Of a stretch of DNA of 64,000 bases, positions 35,501 through 46,300 are shown piece after piece. The stretch is from Aquila chrysaetos chrysaetos (Eukaryota > Chordata > Aves > Accipitriformes > Accipitridae), in assembly GCF_900496995.4 (NCBI RefSeq), contig NC_044018.1:10626501-10690500 (forward strand). Reading direction: 5' to 3'. Positions within the stretch are counted from its first letter, which is position 1. The number at the start of each line of letters is the position of its first letter. A program made the translations under genes and the position numbers. Below the pieces are notes generated by a model. It did not search any database and had not been told where the DNA came from. It saw nothing but the letters and a program-made list of their open reading frames with translations.

Positions 35501-35739
35501 AAAGTACCTCTGGGGCTATCCAGCTCCAGCACAAAAGCATTTCATCTGGATTTCCAACATGGCAGGGGAACGGTTATGTTTCAAATACAGCCATGAATAA
35601 TTCAGTTTTTATGAATTTGCCTGCCTTCATAAGGGCTCATGCTGATTTAAGCCTGATGAGTTGTCGTCTTTTCTAACTAGCACCGCTTTAAGCAAAAAAA
35701 GCAAAAAAAGTCAACGGCCCTTAGGCGAATCCCCTGTCC
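32557..35739. other. Intergenic, no gene seen
   Basis: The open frame of the CR1 happens to continue to about 32,895 but loses any CR1 resemblance. A short CpG-rich patch lies at 33,210-33,450. No gene is recognised. Confidence 0.5.
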
Positions 35740-36480
35740 CGCGGCAGGGAGAGGTTGCTGCAGGGCAATGGTTGCAGCCCAGGAGAGGTCTCCGCGATGC
35801 TCCTCAGGTGGGTGCTCGGTCACGGCTGCCTGGGGGGGCAGAGGGGTGCAGGGACCCGGAGCCCACTGCTGAGGCGGGCAGGACTTGTTCCCTCTCCCCA
35901 TCGCACCTCCAGCCACAGGATCGCCCCTCTCCCTGCCACCAGAGCTGGCGTTTGTCTGAGCACCGGCAAAGCCCATCGATCTCGTTCACCTGCCCCGCGC
36001 CCCCCCCAAGACGAGCTGTTCTGCTCTGTCAGGGAATCGGACCGTCCCGTGGTACCCCAGGGCGGGCTCTGGGTAAGCCGGGGGGGGGGCTGCCTCCGGC
36101 TGCACCGTGAGACGCCTCCCTTGGCATGAGAGCGAAACCCTTCCTCGGCTTCTTCTGCACACCCCAGGGCCGCTGTGCTCTTGGTCCCACCTCGCTGCCG
36201 GGGGCCGATGCTGCCGAGCATCTTCACCATCTGCCGGCACCTCCGCAAAGCCACCTCCGGCGCCCGGAGCTGCCGGGCTGACGCCCCGGGCTCCGGCGGC
36301 TGCCCCCGGGCAGAGGAGGGCTCCTCACCCACCCCCTGGGGACCACGGCGCGGGGGACGTGCCCCCCACACGCGGCTGAGCCCACGAAGCCGAGGTCCGA
36401 GCTGAGGCCGCAGCCCGAGGGGGTGCGATGCCCACCCTGCCCGCCTCCCTCCCCGTCCGCCTCCCCCGTACCGAGGGTAT
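35740..36480. promoter_or_regulatory. Orphan GC/CpG-rich block
   Basis: Strongly GC-rich and CpG-rich, densest at 36,170-36,420, with C-runs and G-runs. Frames on both strands are open but resemble no protein family. It may be a promoter or non-coding RNA island. Only the composition is observed. Confidence 0.5.
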
Positions 36481-38530
36481 TGCCCACCGCCTGACCCCTG
36501 CCCTTAGCCCACCTTCAGGTCTCCCGAGAAAAGCATTTTGGTGTTGCCCGGGGCGCCTTTTGCATCGCAAGTCCGAGGAGTGGTGGGTTTTGCACAAAGT
36601 AAACTTAATGAGAGTGGAAAAATAGGCAGGGGGGTGCTGGGCAGGTTGGCAGCACAGCCCTTGGGGCACGGGGAGCAGGAAGGCTTGGTGCTGGGGGAGA
36701 CTGGGGGGAGACAACCCATCGGGAAGTCGGTGAAGGCTGGGGGGGGCTTTTTAGGGACCATTTCTGACCCCACAGTGGCTCGGAGTCCAGGCAGCACCGA
36801 GGGGATGAAAAGTCACCATATGCTTCTTCACCCCCAAGTCATGCTTGTGCCCGGTACACGGGGAGCCCGATACAAACCCCCAGCAGGATCCGCTGCAATC
36901 TTTTCAGCTCACTCCAAGGGGCACGGCTCTCTACTTCTCTGCGGGCATCAGGGATCCCATGGACCCCAATCCTTGGGGTATTTTGCAGCATCACCTGGGC
37001 ATGTTCAAATGCATGCTTCACATTCACCTTCCTCCGCACTTTCTCACTGCGCATGAGGCATGGCTTCTGCCTGCAAGGTGCCCACATGGCCCTGGTGGAC
37101 GGGCAGCTATCCAAGGACACCAAAGTGGTGGCTCAGCTGGTATGACTTACAGAGTGGCCCTTCAGCCAGAATGAAGCCCTGCATATTTTCTGCAGGCTCT
37201 ACACACTTACTATAGATTGTAGGTAAAAGGGGCTGCTTGGTCTTGGGAGAAAGAAGACTACTGGCATCGTTCAACCCTTCTGCTTCCTCTTCAGTAACAC
37301 GATTTCCTTTTATTTACAAACATGAATGAACTAAGCTTCACAACAGCTCAGCAAAGCTTAATTCTCATTAGCCTTCTTTTAAACAGGGTGGGATGTGAGT
37401 GGAAAGCTGAGCTTGCAGAGCCCTGGAGTAAGGCCACAGCAAAGGGAGAAGGACAGCAAGACCAATACGCTGGGAGATCCCCGGGGCACCTCTGAATCCC
37501 TAATTCAGGAACTGGGAGCAATGGGGCTGTGGTGATGCCCCTTGTGCCAGGGCTCATACCTTCTGCTGAAAATCTGTGTCCATTCTGGAGCCGTCCCTTC
37601 GGAAGAATCGTGACCTGTTGATGAAGTATGGCAACCACAGACTGAGCAATGGGAAAAGGCAAAATACTGAACTGTTGCTTTACTTTGTCCACTAATGACA
37701 CAGATGTGCTGTGGAAAAAATGGATTACGCACTAAAAGATAGGCCCAGAACATACAAACACAAAGGAAAGGAATCACTGCTGAACAAACAACTTTTATTC
37801 TGGCATTTCTGAACTTCTGGGCATGTGTCTTTGCTGCTTAGGTGTTGTACATGTCTGGATTTTACATAGGTAAAGCAGACATACAACCCAAGACTTGCAC
37901 ATATAGGAATTCTCTTTCAATTTACTTCTCATTTTCCCTTTTATCAGCTCCCCCGTTGCCTGTCATCTCACTGCATGAAAACCAGGGCATAGTCCATGAA
38001 ATTAAACAATAAGAATTAATGACCAACCTTTAGAAGAAAAAGATGATCATTTATCTGCCAGACACTCAAGCCATAGGGTTCACCGCCTCCGAGGACAAAT
38101 CTGACATGGTAGCTCGATTCTAAAAACAAATGGGCTATTTCACTACCCGTTAGTCTCACCACTAGTTCACAAACCTAGGACCACCCATTTATTGTATGAC
38201 CCTGGGTCTGCATTCTTTTTTAGCAAAAATCATTTCTTCGTGAGGAATGAGTCACGTACACGAAGACCCTGATGATATTCAACTAACTAGTCAATAAATG
38301 ATAAAGTGCAAGATACAGATCCCTCTAAACTGCTAGACTGAGTCATCCTGATGGGTAGATGTATCAGAGCCTATCCAAAGTTCCTACTACTAGTACCAAC
38401 TGTATAAAATACGGGCTTGCGATTGCCTTCCGCTGAGCCAGCTGAAGCTCTTCGAAGTGTGTACCTTACATAGCAAGCTAAGGCTACATCAGTGACTTGA
38501 CATCTGGTCAGCAGCTGGTAACAAGTACCA
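36481..38530. other. Intergenic, no gene seen
   Basis: The GC content falls gradually; no coding exon or repeat was recognised. Confidence 0.5.
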
Positions 38531-39411
38531 CAGGAGTTGAACCTGGGGCCAATGCTGTTCAGTATCTTCATGGGCTACCTGGATGATGTGACAAAATGTG
38601 CTCTCAGCAAATTTGCAGGTGGTACTAAATTAGGGGGAGTGGCTGACCTGCCGAATGGTGGAGCTTCGATCCAGAGGCACACGGAGAAACTTGAGGATTA
38701 GGCCAGCAGATGAATCCTGCAGTTCAGCAATGAGAAGCGCAAGTTCTGCATCTGGGGTGGAATAACCCCACGTGTCAGCACAGGCTGGGAACTGACTGGC
38801 TGAAAGGAGCTGGGGTTACTCATAGTGGCCTACATTAGGAGAAGTAGGGTCAGCAGATCAAGGGACATGAGTGTCCTTGTAGACTCAACACCTGTGAGGG
38901 CACACTCGGAATGTTGCATCCAATTTTCTGACCCCTCCCAAGTTCAAAAGGGAAGCGGAGGAACTGGGGAGGGTCCAGCAGAGAGCTTCCAAGATGGTTA
39001 GAGGCCTAGAGCACGTCACCTGCATGAAGAAGCTGAGGGAGTTGGGTTTGTTGAGTCTGGCAAAAGGAAGGATAAGAGGTAATCTAATAGCAACCTACAA
39101 CTCCACGAAGAAGAGTTACAAAAATGATGGAGCCAACCTCTTTGGCAGTAGCAGATGATACAGTGAAGGGCAACAGCCACAGGCTGTGGCTTGAGACGTT
39201 CAGACTAGACTTCGGGAAAATTTCTTTATCAGGAGGGCAGTGCAGAGAGATGGTGGGCTCTCCATCCCTGGTGTTTTCCAAGACATGGCAAGACAGAGTC
39301 ACAGGTGACCTAATCTAGTTTGGGGAATAGTCCTGCTCCAAGCAGGGAGTTGGGCTACAGGCCTCCAGAGGTCAGTTCCAACCCACACTTAAATGGTCTT
39401 TGATTCCCAGA
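38531..39411 (+). mobile_element. Old CR1 LINE, RT end to 3' terminus
   Basis: In plus orientation it starts with a degraded RT segment (LGPMLFSIFMGYLDDVTKCA, then FAGGTKLGG). It continues with ORF2 text (gttgcatccaattttctgac, gagggtccagcagagagctt, gagggagttgggtttgttga) and ends with CR1 tail wording (gaggtcagttccaacccac, atggtctttgattcc). Many frame breaks show it is an old copy about 0.9 kb long. Confidence 0.93.
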
Positions 39412-40724
39412 GTTGGCTGTATTTATTTCATCTCTGAAAACAGAAGCTCTACCACCGCCTCAGCGTGATGACCTGGAGAGCAAGTTAGCACTGCTGAGAG
39501 GCTCCAGTGAGGCCTTGATTACCCCCTATGTCCCAGGAAAGAGCAGGAGAGACTGAACACCAAACCCTCTGCACTGGCAGTGAACTAATAAGATAAACCC
39601 AGACGATCCAAGCAGGTGAACTGTGTTTCTGCAACAGAGGAAAACTGAAATCATTATAGACTCTGTTCTGTCTCACCCAAGGGGAAATTTCTCCTCAACC
39701 ACAAATTACAACAATCACTTCGACTTGGGCATACGAGCAAGGCTTATCAGAAAATCACCAAAGGAGGACTTTCTGTACTCTCTCACACACCGGACCACTC
39801 TTGGCTGTCCCCAGGTGTAGCCCATCTCTGATGCCTCTGAGGAAGTCAGGAAAAGACCCAGAACACATTCAGCTTTGTGCACCAAGGTAAAACTCCCAAC
39901 TGCTGGTTGCAGGTTTCCAGCTTTGAAGCATGGGATTCAATTATACTCAGGGTCTTGAGGTGAAGTATAGATCTTATGCTTACCTTGAGGGCAATGCTAA
40001 CAGTCCAGTTTTTCCCAGAGCCCATGAAGGAAGGGGCTAAGCACAGGTCACAGGGCTCTGGATCTTCGGTGACAGACAGGACCAACATGATCTTACAGCA
40101 TGGCCTGTACACACAACGGCAGCTATAGACCTCTGCCCGCCATCACGTTTGTCACTGTGCTGTAGTAATGAACGGTAAGTACACGCTGCCTCTTCCTGAC
40201 ACGTCTATTGCAAATGTCTGGTAAAGGAAAGAAAGATTCTGATTTGCATATGCTGCGGTTGAAATAGATAAGCAATCATTTTGAAAAATGAGTGTACACA
40301 CATATAAGCACCCACACATGTAGTTAAACCTTCCATCCAAGGAGAGATGAGCTTGATGCTGATTGTTTATGTTCATGCAGTAAAATTCCTATGGAATTGT
40401 TTTTCTTGGATGAAAAACAGAAACAACCACGTCAACTCACTTCATTTTAATGTCCATTTTATTGTAAATATCTTGGCATTCTCTGAGCTTTCAGCATCTT
40501 GTTTTGGCATTATAAACACCTGTGCTTGCAAACCCTAGGCAACATAAATAAAAAAACCATCTTGTTACAATAATTTCTATAGAAAATGGGATTGGTGCGA
40601 AATACTGTACTTGCAGCTTTTCAGCTCCCCTATATCTGTACACAAATGAGCAACATAGAAAGGCTATTTATCCAAAGTGTTAAGTCTTTTTGTGTTCATT
40701 ATTACTGTTCATATGTCACAGGTG
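39412..40724. other. Intergenic, no gene seen
   Basis: No coding exon or confident repeat is recognised. Confidence 0.5.
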
Positions 40725-40905
40725 CACAGAGGGAAAGGATCGGCTACATGATAAGATGCTTGACTGGACCTTGGGAGAAACAGTCACATTTTCCATACAT
40801 TTCCTGTGTGACTTCCAGCAAGCCACTTAATCCTTTCATCTTTTCATCTTCTATAGTATAGTACACCTGTGATATAAAACAGTGGCAATACCTCCTGTTC
40901 CACAA
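40725..40905 (+). mobile_element. MIR-like SINE
   Basis: 'cctgtgtgacttccagcaag' then 'ccacttaatcctttcatc' parallels the MIR core ctgtgtgaccttgggcaagt/cacttaacctctctg. Further on, a degraded 'ataaaacagtggcaatacct' parallels ataatagtacctacct. It is in plus orientation and diverged but in collinear order. Confidence 0.55.
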
Positions 40906-41119
40906 GAACTATGTGCAGACAATACCAACCCTGATTGTACTTAGGTATGCAAGGATAGGTGGCTAAAGCCACAAAAATTGTACATGTCTAACCTTTAAAT
41001 AAGCCTTTAAATTCCCATTTTTTTGGATATGGGCTGTAGATCTTCAAAAGAGCACAGTCCCATGTGGCAAGCTCCATAAATATGTGTAGGAAACAGAGAT
41101 TGTTTCAAAAAAATTATAA

Positions 41120-41265
41120 TCAGAGAAATAATATTATCCTCATTTTTAGATAAGTAGCTGAGATGCAGCTCCTTTAAGAAGCTTGCCTGACATCAGATGA
41201 AGAGCCTAGGGCAGTGGTGGGAAGTTAACCTAGACCTCCTGAGCTCATTAGTCCTTTAAGTACAC
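41120..41265 (-). mobile_element. MIR-like SINE
   Basis: Inverted MIR order: 'tattatcctcatttttagat', 'gctgagatgcagctcc', 'agaagcttgcctgacatcag', then 'gttaacctagacctcctgag'. These correspond to attatccccattttacagat, actgaggcacagag, acttgcccaaggtca and aacccaggtctcctga. Together with the copy at 40.7 kb it forms a pair of opposite orientation. Confidence 0.6.
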
Positions 41266-41997
41266 ACCCTTCATCAGGGTATACAGGGAGGGAAGACAAA
41301 GTGGCATCCCAAGAATTTTGCATTGTCTTAAGATTCAGGAGGGAAAACTATTCCTTCCTTAGCCTTTGTTGACAACTCCAGTAAAAAGCAGTGGAAGGAA
41401 ATCCTCCTAAACACTGCTTAAGCTAAGGATTTAGAAGGTGAGCAGCAACTGGCTGATCCCATTATCATACCTAACACTTGGAAAAACAGACTGTTGTTGC
41501 ATCTCTGTAGCTGCTGGTATCACCACTCAGAGGAACAGAAGGGCTGGCATTGCAGAATGAGATTGTAATCAGATACACAGCTCTGAGATGGGCTGGGAAA
41601 GGCCTGGAGGATCAAGTGACCCTGTTCCAGGAACAAAGTGTTGGGTACAGATCTGCAGAAGAAATGCTGACAGAAAGTTGACCTGAGTAACATTCGGTAC
41701 TTTGAGACACAACAAGACATCATAGGGACTAACTCCTAGACCTTTTTAGGCTATGACAGAACAGGTCCCATCCAGGAACAATCTGGACAAATAGAAAGAA
41801 AACAGCATATAATGTCTTTCCCCTAGCACAAGAGAAAAAGGGTTGAGCCTCAGGGTAATGGGAAACAACAGCGACTGCAGTGCGCTAGGTGTGAGTGAGA
41901 GCACAGCCCGTGACTTTTTTGTGCTCTGCCTTTAGAATCATGGAAATTGGTGGAAATAGCTGTGGTGGAAAATGTACGAGAACTGAGATCTCACCAC

Positions 41998-42330
41998 CGT
42001 CCTGCACACTGCTCCAAGGTTGCACTGCCCTCATGGTGAAGAAATTTTCCTGAAGTCCAGCCTGAACATCTCAAACCACAACTTGTGGCTGTTGCTCCTA
42101 GTTGCCACTACCAAGAAGAGCCTGGCTCTGTTGTCTTCACAGCTCTCCCTTGAACAGCAGGGCCCAATATTGGATGCAGTATTTCAGGTGTGTCCTCACC
42201 AGTGTTGAGTCCAAAGGGACAGAGTATTTCCTTGATCTGCTGGCCACACTTCTCCTAATGTAGCCCAGTATGTGGCTTCTTTAATTCACAGTGAGAGTAT
42301 CTTGCTGGCACATATGATGTAGGGGTTTTT
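41998..42330 (-). mobile_element. Old CR1 LINE 3' part
   Basis: Minus-orientation CR1 text is recognisable: 'aattttcctgaagtccagcc', 'acttgtggctgttgctccta', 'gtattgg'-type 'ccaatattggatgcagtatt' and 'cttgatctgctggccacact'. It is diverged, without a clear terminal octamer, and truncated on both sides. It lies about 0.8 kb beyond the transporter stop codon. Confidence 0.85.
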
Positions 42331-42698
42331 CTCCTCACTTTGTCACAAGAGAACTTATTTGTCTTTGGGGGAATTACGGGAAGGGTATTGGGTGACTGTC
42401 GCTACTTAAGTGATGTTGCCTGTGTCCTCACCACGAATGGATGGATCCCAGATGACAAGTGCATTCTCAACTGAGTAAACTAACAGAGCTTTAAAGCACT
42501 TCTCATGTCAGAGGTTTTTCTATGGCAGATGTAGGATGATTTGGGCTGAAAAGTGGTGGAACCATGTACTGAGACAGAGAAAGGACTGTTGTGACTGACC
42601 ACCTGGGACTGGAAGGAGCAAGGCAAGGCAAAAGCATGCTCCCGGAGTGAATAACTGGGTGGGAAAGGTTTTTTGTTGTGAACACGGTGTGCCCATGC

Positions 42699-42708
42699 TT
42701 TATTTATT
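42699..42708 (-). promoter_or_regulatory. Candidate poly(A) signals of the transporter gene
   Basis: Minus-strand AATAAATAAA holds two overlapping AATAAA hexamers about 435 nt past the stop codon. Another AATAAA lies closer at 42,821-42,826 (about 315 nt past the stop). Either would give a short 3'UTR. Confidence 0.5.
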
Positions 42709-43139
42709 TGAGAAGCTCTGTGGTCACAGTGGGCAGAACTAGGTGGAAATAATTAAAGGCATTGCCAGGAATGGCTTAGGGTCACAGCCTTCTCTAGGAA
42801 TAATATTTCATTGTCAGTCTTTTATTGCCTGTTGCCTCGAAATATAAGAGCTAAGATTTTGATGAACAGCTCTTCTTGGGATGGAAAATTCAAAAGCACA
42901 CATTCCTTTGGAATCTGTATGTAATCTGCCAAGGCAAAGCTGAAAATGAGAAAAAAATGTCCCCAAAATTTTAACAAAATGTGAGGAGTAATGGCTCTAG
43001 TCCCTCTCAGCTAGACATTTTAGTGACACTATCATTCTACTCATTCTCCCTTACAGAAAAATATTTTCTCAGCCTTGAAAACCAAGGTGCTGGGATAAAC
43101 CATGAAGGGCAGGCAGCCATGCGCCAGGAGGATGTTATC

Positions 43140-43373
43140 TCAGTTTGCATCCCTGGTGGTTGGAGCAACTTCCAGGAGCAACTGGAGATGTAAAGTGACT
43201 CTCTGTAAAAAGCGAGGGTGGCGTTTGAAGTGAACCAGTGGGAAATAAAGAATGATGCCACTGAAGATGAACAGGACGATGTAGAGGATCTCAGTTTGGG
43301 GTTGATCAATGATGGGAGCTACCACCAGGTACACAGCTGCCATCAGCACAATTATGGGGATGATAATTGGGAC
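43140..43373 (-). CDS. SLC7A15: SLC7A15-like coding exon 6 (last)
   Basis: The acceptor is TTTCACAG|GTC. It encodes [20 protein letters not shown], the next membrane pair ([16 protein letters not shown]) and a cytosolic tail ending [13 protein letters not shown]. That tail matches the conserved MHLQMLMEVVP tail of b0,+AT, which is needed for exit from the ER. The stop codon ends at 43,140. Confidence 0.9.
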   Translation of the reverse strand, partial: VPIIIPIIVLMAAVYLVVAPIIDQPQTEILYIVLFIFSGIILYFPLVHFKRHPRFLQRVTLHLQLLLEVAPTTRDAN

Positions 43374-46300
43374 CTGTGAAAGCAAAACATCAACGTAAAG
43401 ACTCATGTCATCCTGGGCCACTGTGGGCCTGAACAACCCTGAAGGTTCTGAAGAAGGCTTTTTAGATGAAACCCTGCTGCAGCCTGAGGTATTACCTAGA
43501 AATCTCAATTAATCCAGACATCCCATTTCCCAGCCCAGTCCTACTCCAAGGTTGAACATCCCTGCAAGAGCTACACCACTACCACACACCCTAAACCCTG
43601 GTCTTCCCTGCCCTCCTAGACCTGAAGATGCAAACTACTGGTTTTAGTGCCAGGTCTGTTCTTGCTCTCCCTACTACCTTGCATCCAAAAGCTGAGCTGT
43701 AGACGAAATACACAGCAAAGTGTCCAAATCACATAACGGAACTTTAGCACCCTTGGGCAAAAAGGTTTATTTATGTGTTGACAGATAGGTGGACAGGCAA
43801 TCTCAGAGGCTATTTCTGCAAGTCTGGTCAGAAAGCATTTAAATTTAAATTTGAAGCCATCCTCCCACAACGGCTAGTGAACGCACAAGAAAAACCAATT
43901 TCACAACAAGGTGAAAAACTGAACATTCAAGCTGGAATTTTCCATTTTTTACTTTTGTGCGTTTTATCCAACACAAGGGCACTGGTATAGACCAAAGGAA
44001 ATGTTGTTCATGGTTACCTGGGAGAGCATGGAGAAGACCTGCTGTTGGTTTCATCTATGTTAGTGGGATGCTCTACTCTGCTCCCTGTCCACTGTGTTCT
44101 AACACTTTTGGCAAAATGCTAATAAAAATGATTGTTTTCAAACCGAAGGAAATCTTTCCCTTAAATATAAACCTGCAACACACATACAGATTCTGCAGGA
44201 CATCAGCCATACATTGTCAGTTGACCTGGAACCTTCAGACATGGGCTGCTTCTAGTTAAGGAGTTAGGCCATCAAGCCAAAGGCTGCAGCAGGCTGACAT
44301 CTCACAGGACTGGCCTGGAGGACTGTGGGAGTTCTGTACGGTGTATGAAACACTACTGCAGAAACAGAACTTCTTTTCCTTAAAGCCCATTTAGCCAACA
44401 AATTGGACGAACGTCCTCATCCAGCATCCTAATTTCAGGACAGTCACAGAAGCCAGTGACTGGAATTCTTAATAGAGCACTGCTCTTCTTCACGCTAAGC
44501 CCCACAGGACACTCGATATTGCTTCGCACAGCCTGGCAGTGTCAGCCTGTCATCTATCTCCTGGAGGAACTCCATAAAAACCAGGATGTTCATTCAGTTT
44601 GTCTCAAGGAAAAGCCACTGTCCTGCATTCACAGTCTCACGGGTCCCCTGTTCCTGGGATCTTTTCTGTAAAAATATTTCCCTCAGTCACTGAGGAAGCG
44701 CTGCAGCTCAACTCATTCATGGCACCAGGGGGAAGAACAGGTAACTCCTGATTTCCTCCCACTTAGCTGTTTTGTGGGGAACAAACCTGTCCCCTGGCCA
44801 TCTCAAAGGACATGGGGCATTCTGGCTAGGTTTTTTGTCCTCTGTAAGGTTCTTACACCTGGGCTACCCTCTAAGGAGTGTGACCAAGCTCTGTGAACAT
44901 AAACAGGTGATTGCATTGTTGATCAGAATCATCCTTCATTTTCCTCTTAAATCTCTTAGAAAAAAAGAGGATATGGTAGATATATTTTCCACAGTGAGGG
45001 GACAGTGCATTATTAGCTTATCAAGACAGAGAATTCAACCTTGACTTATGCTGTATATTCACACTATCTTGCCTCTTGTGGACTTTACTGAGATAAAACA
45101 TGAAATTCAAAAAGGAAGGGCAACCACACTAAACCTGTAAGCAACGAGCCTCAGTGCTCTTTCGTCCCTCATAATGCTCTCTTAGTCATTTAGGCAATAT
45201 AGGAAAAGGGTTTGAAGGTTTTATGTTATTACTTCACCTTGTAAGATCTTGGCAGTTCTGGTTTCTTGATTTTTAAATACAGGAGACCAGAAATAGTCAT
45301 GCCATAGAAAAGCCATGCTATAAAACTGCAAGGAAAAAAAAAAGGCAGCATTACATTTAGGGTGAGATCATCCAGGAATGTCAGGCCTGCCTTGCAGATC
45401 CCAGATGTTCATATCTCCAATTAAAAAGTAGAATATTGATATAAATTCAGTAGTTCTTCCATTCATTTCTTTTCCAGCACAAACAATGAGAACTTTAGAA
45501 TGATCTGAATATTATAGATGCATTGCAATATGGGGATGAATCACATTCAGTTAGGTATATAGTGACAGAAGCGTTCATGCATTGCAAAGATGCTGGTTCC
45601 TAATAGGTTCCATCCTAATTTCTTTCTCCCCCTCTCCCCTCCACAATATTGGTTAGAAAGCAATAGCCCAGGCTCAGAAAAATATTGGAAGAAAATACTT
45701 CTAAAACAATGTCAAAAACCAGGAGCACAGGGGATGCAAACAGAAACACTACGCATACATACCTGAAAAAGTTCACGATACTGGTGAAGCTTCCTGACAT
45801 TATCATTATTAAAGACATAGCGGATGTAAACAGCAGAGCAGGGGAGGGCGTGAGGCATCGCACATGAGCCATAGACAGAATGTCTGGCTGAAAGCCAAAG
45901 CAAAACAATATACCATCATATCATGTACTCGGAGATCCTTACTCATCCCCCTCAGCTGCTGGTGGGAGCTCTGCCTGCAGCAGAGCCACTCTTAATCATC
46001 AAATAAGCATAATACAAAAGCAGTTCAGCTCCAAGGAGTGTAAACATGGAAACCTCCCTCAAGGATATTTTTATTGTGTCTCACTGATTTTGTACCAAAT
46101 AAGCTCAGTTTAGACAGGCAAGATGAGGTTTTCAAACTACTAGTGTGACAGACCAAGGCTGAGTCAAATCAGAGCTTTCCTGATCATCATCAGGATTTTG
46201 CGCGTGGTCCCACTCCTCTACCCTCCGTCACGTCTCTCTGGGACTTGAATTCTCTTGGGCTGGCTGGAAAATGAGACAAGGACTACTCCTGAAACATTTA

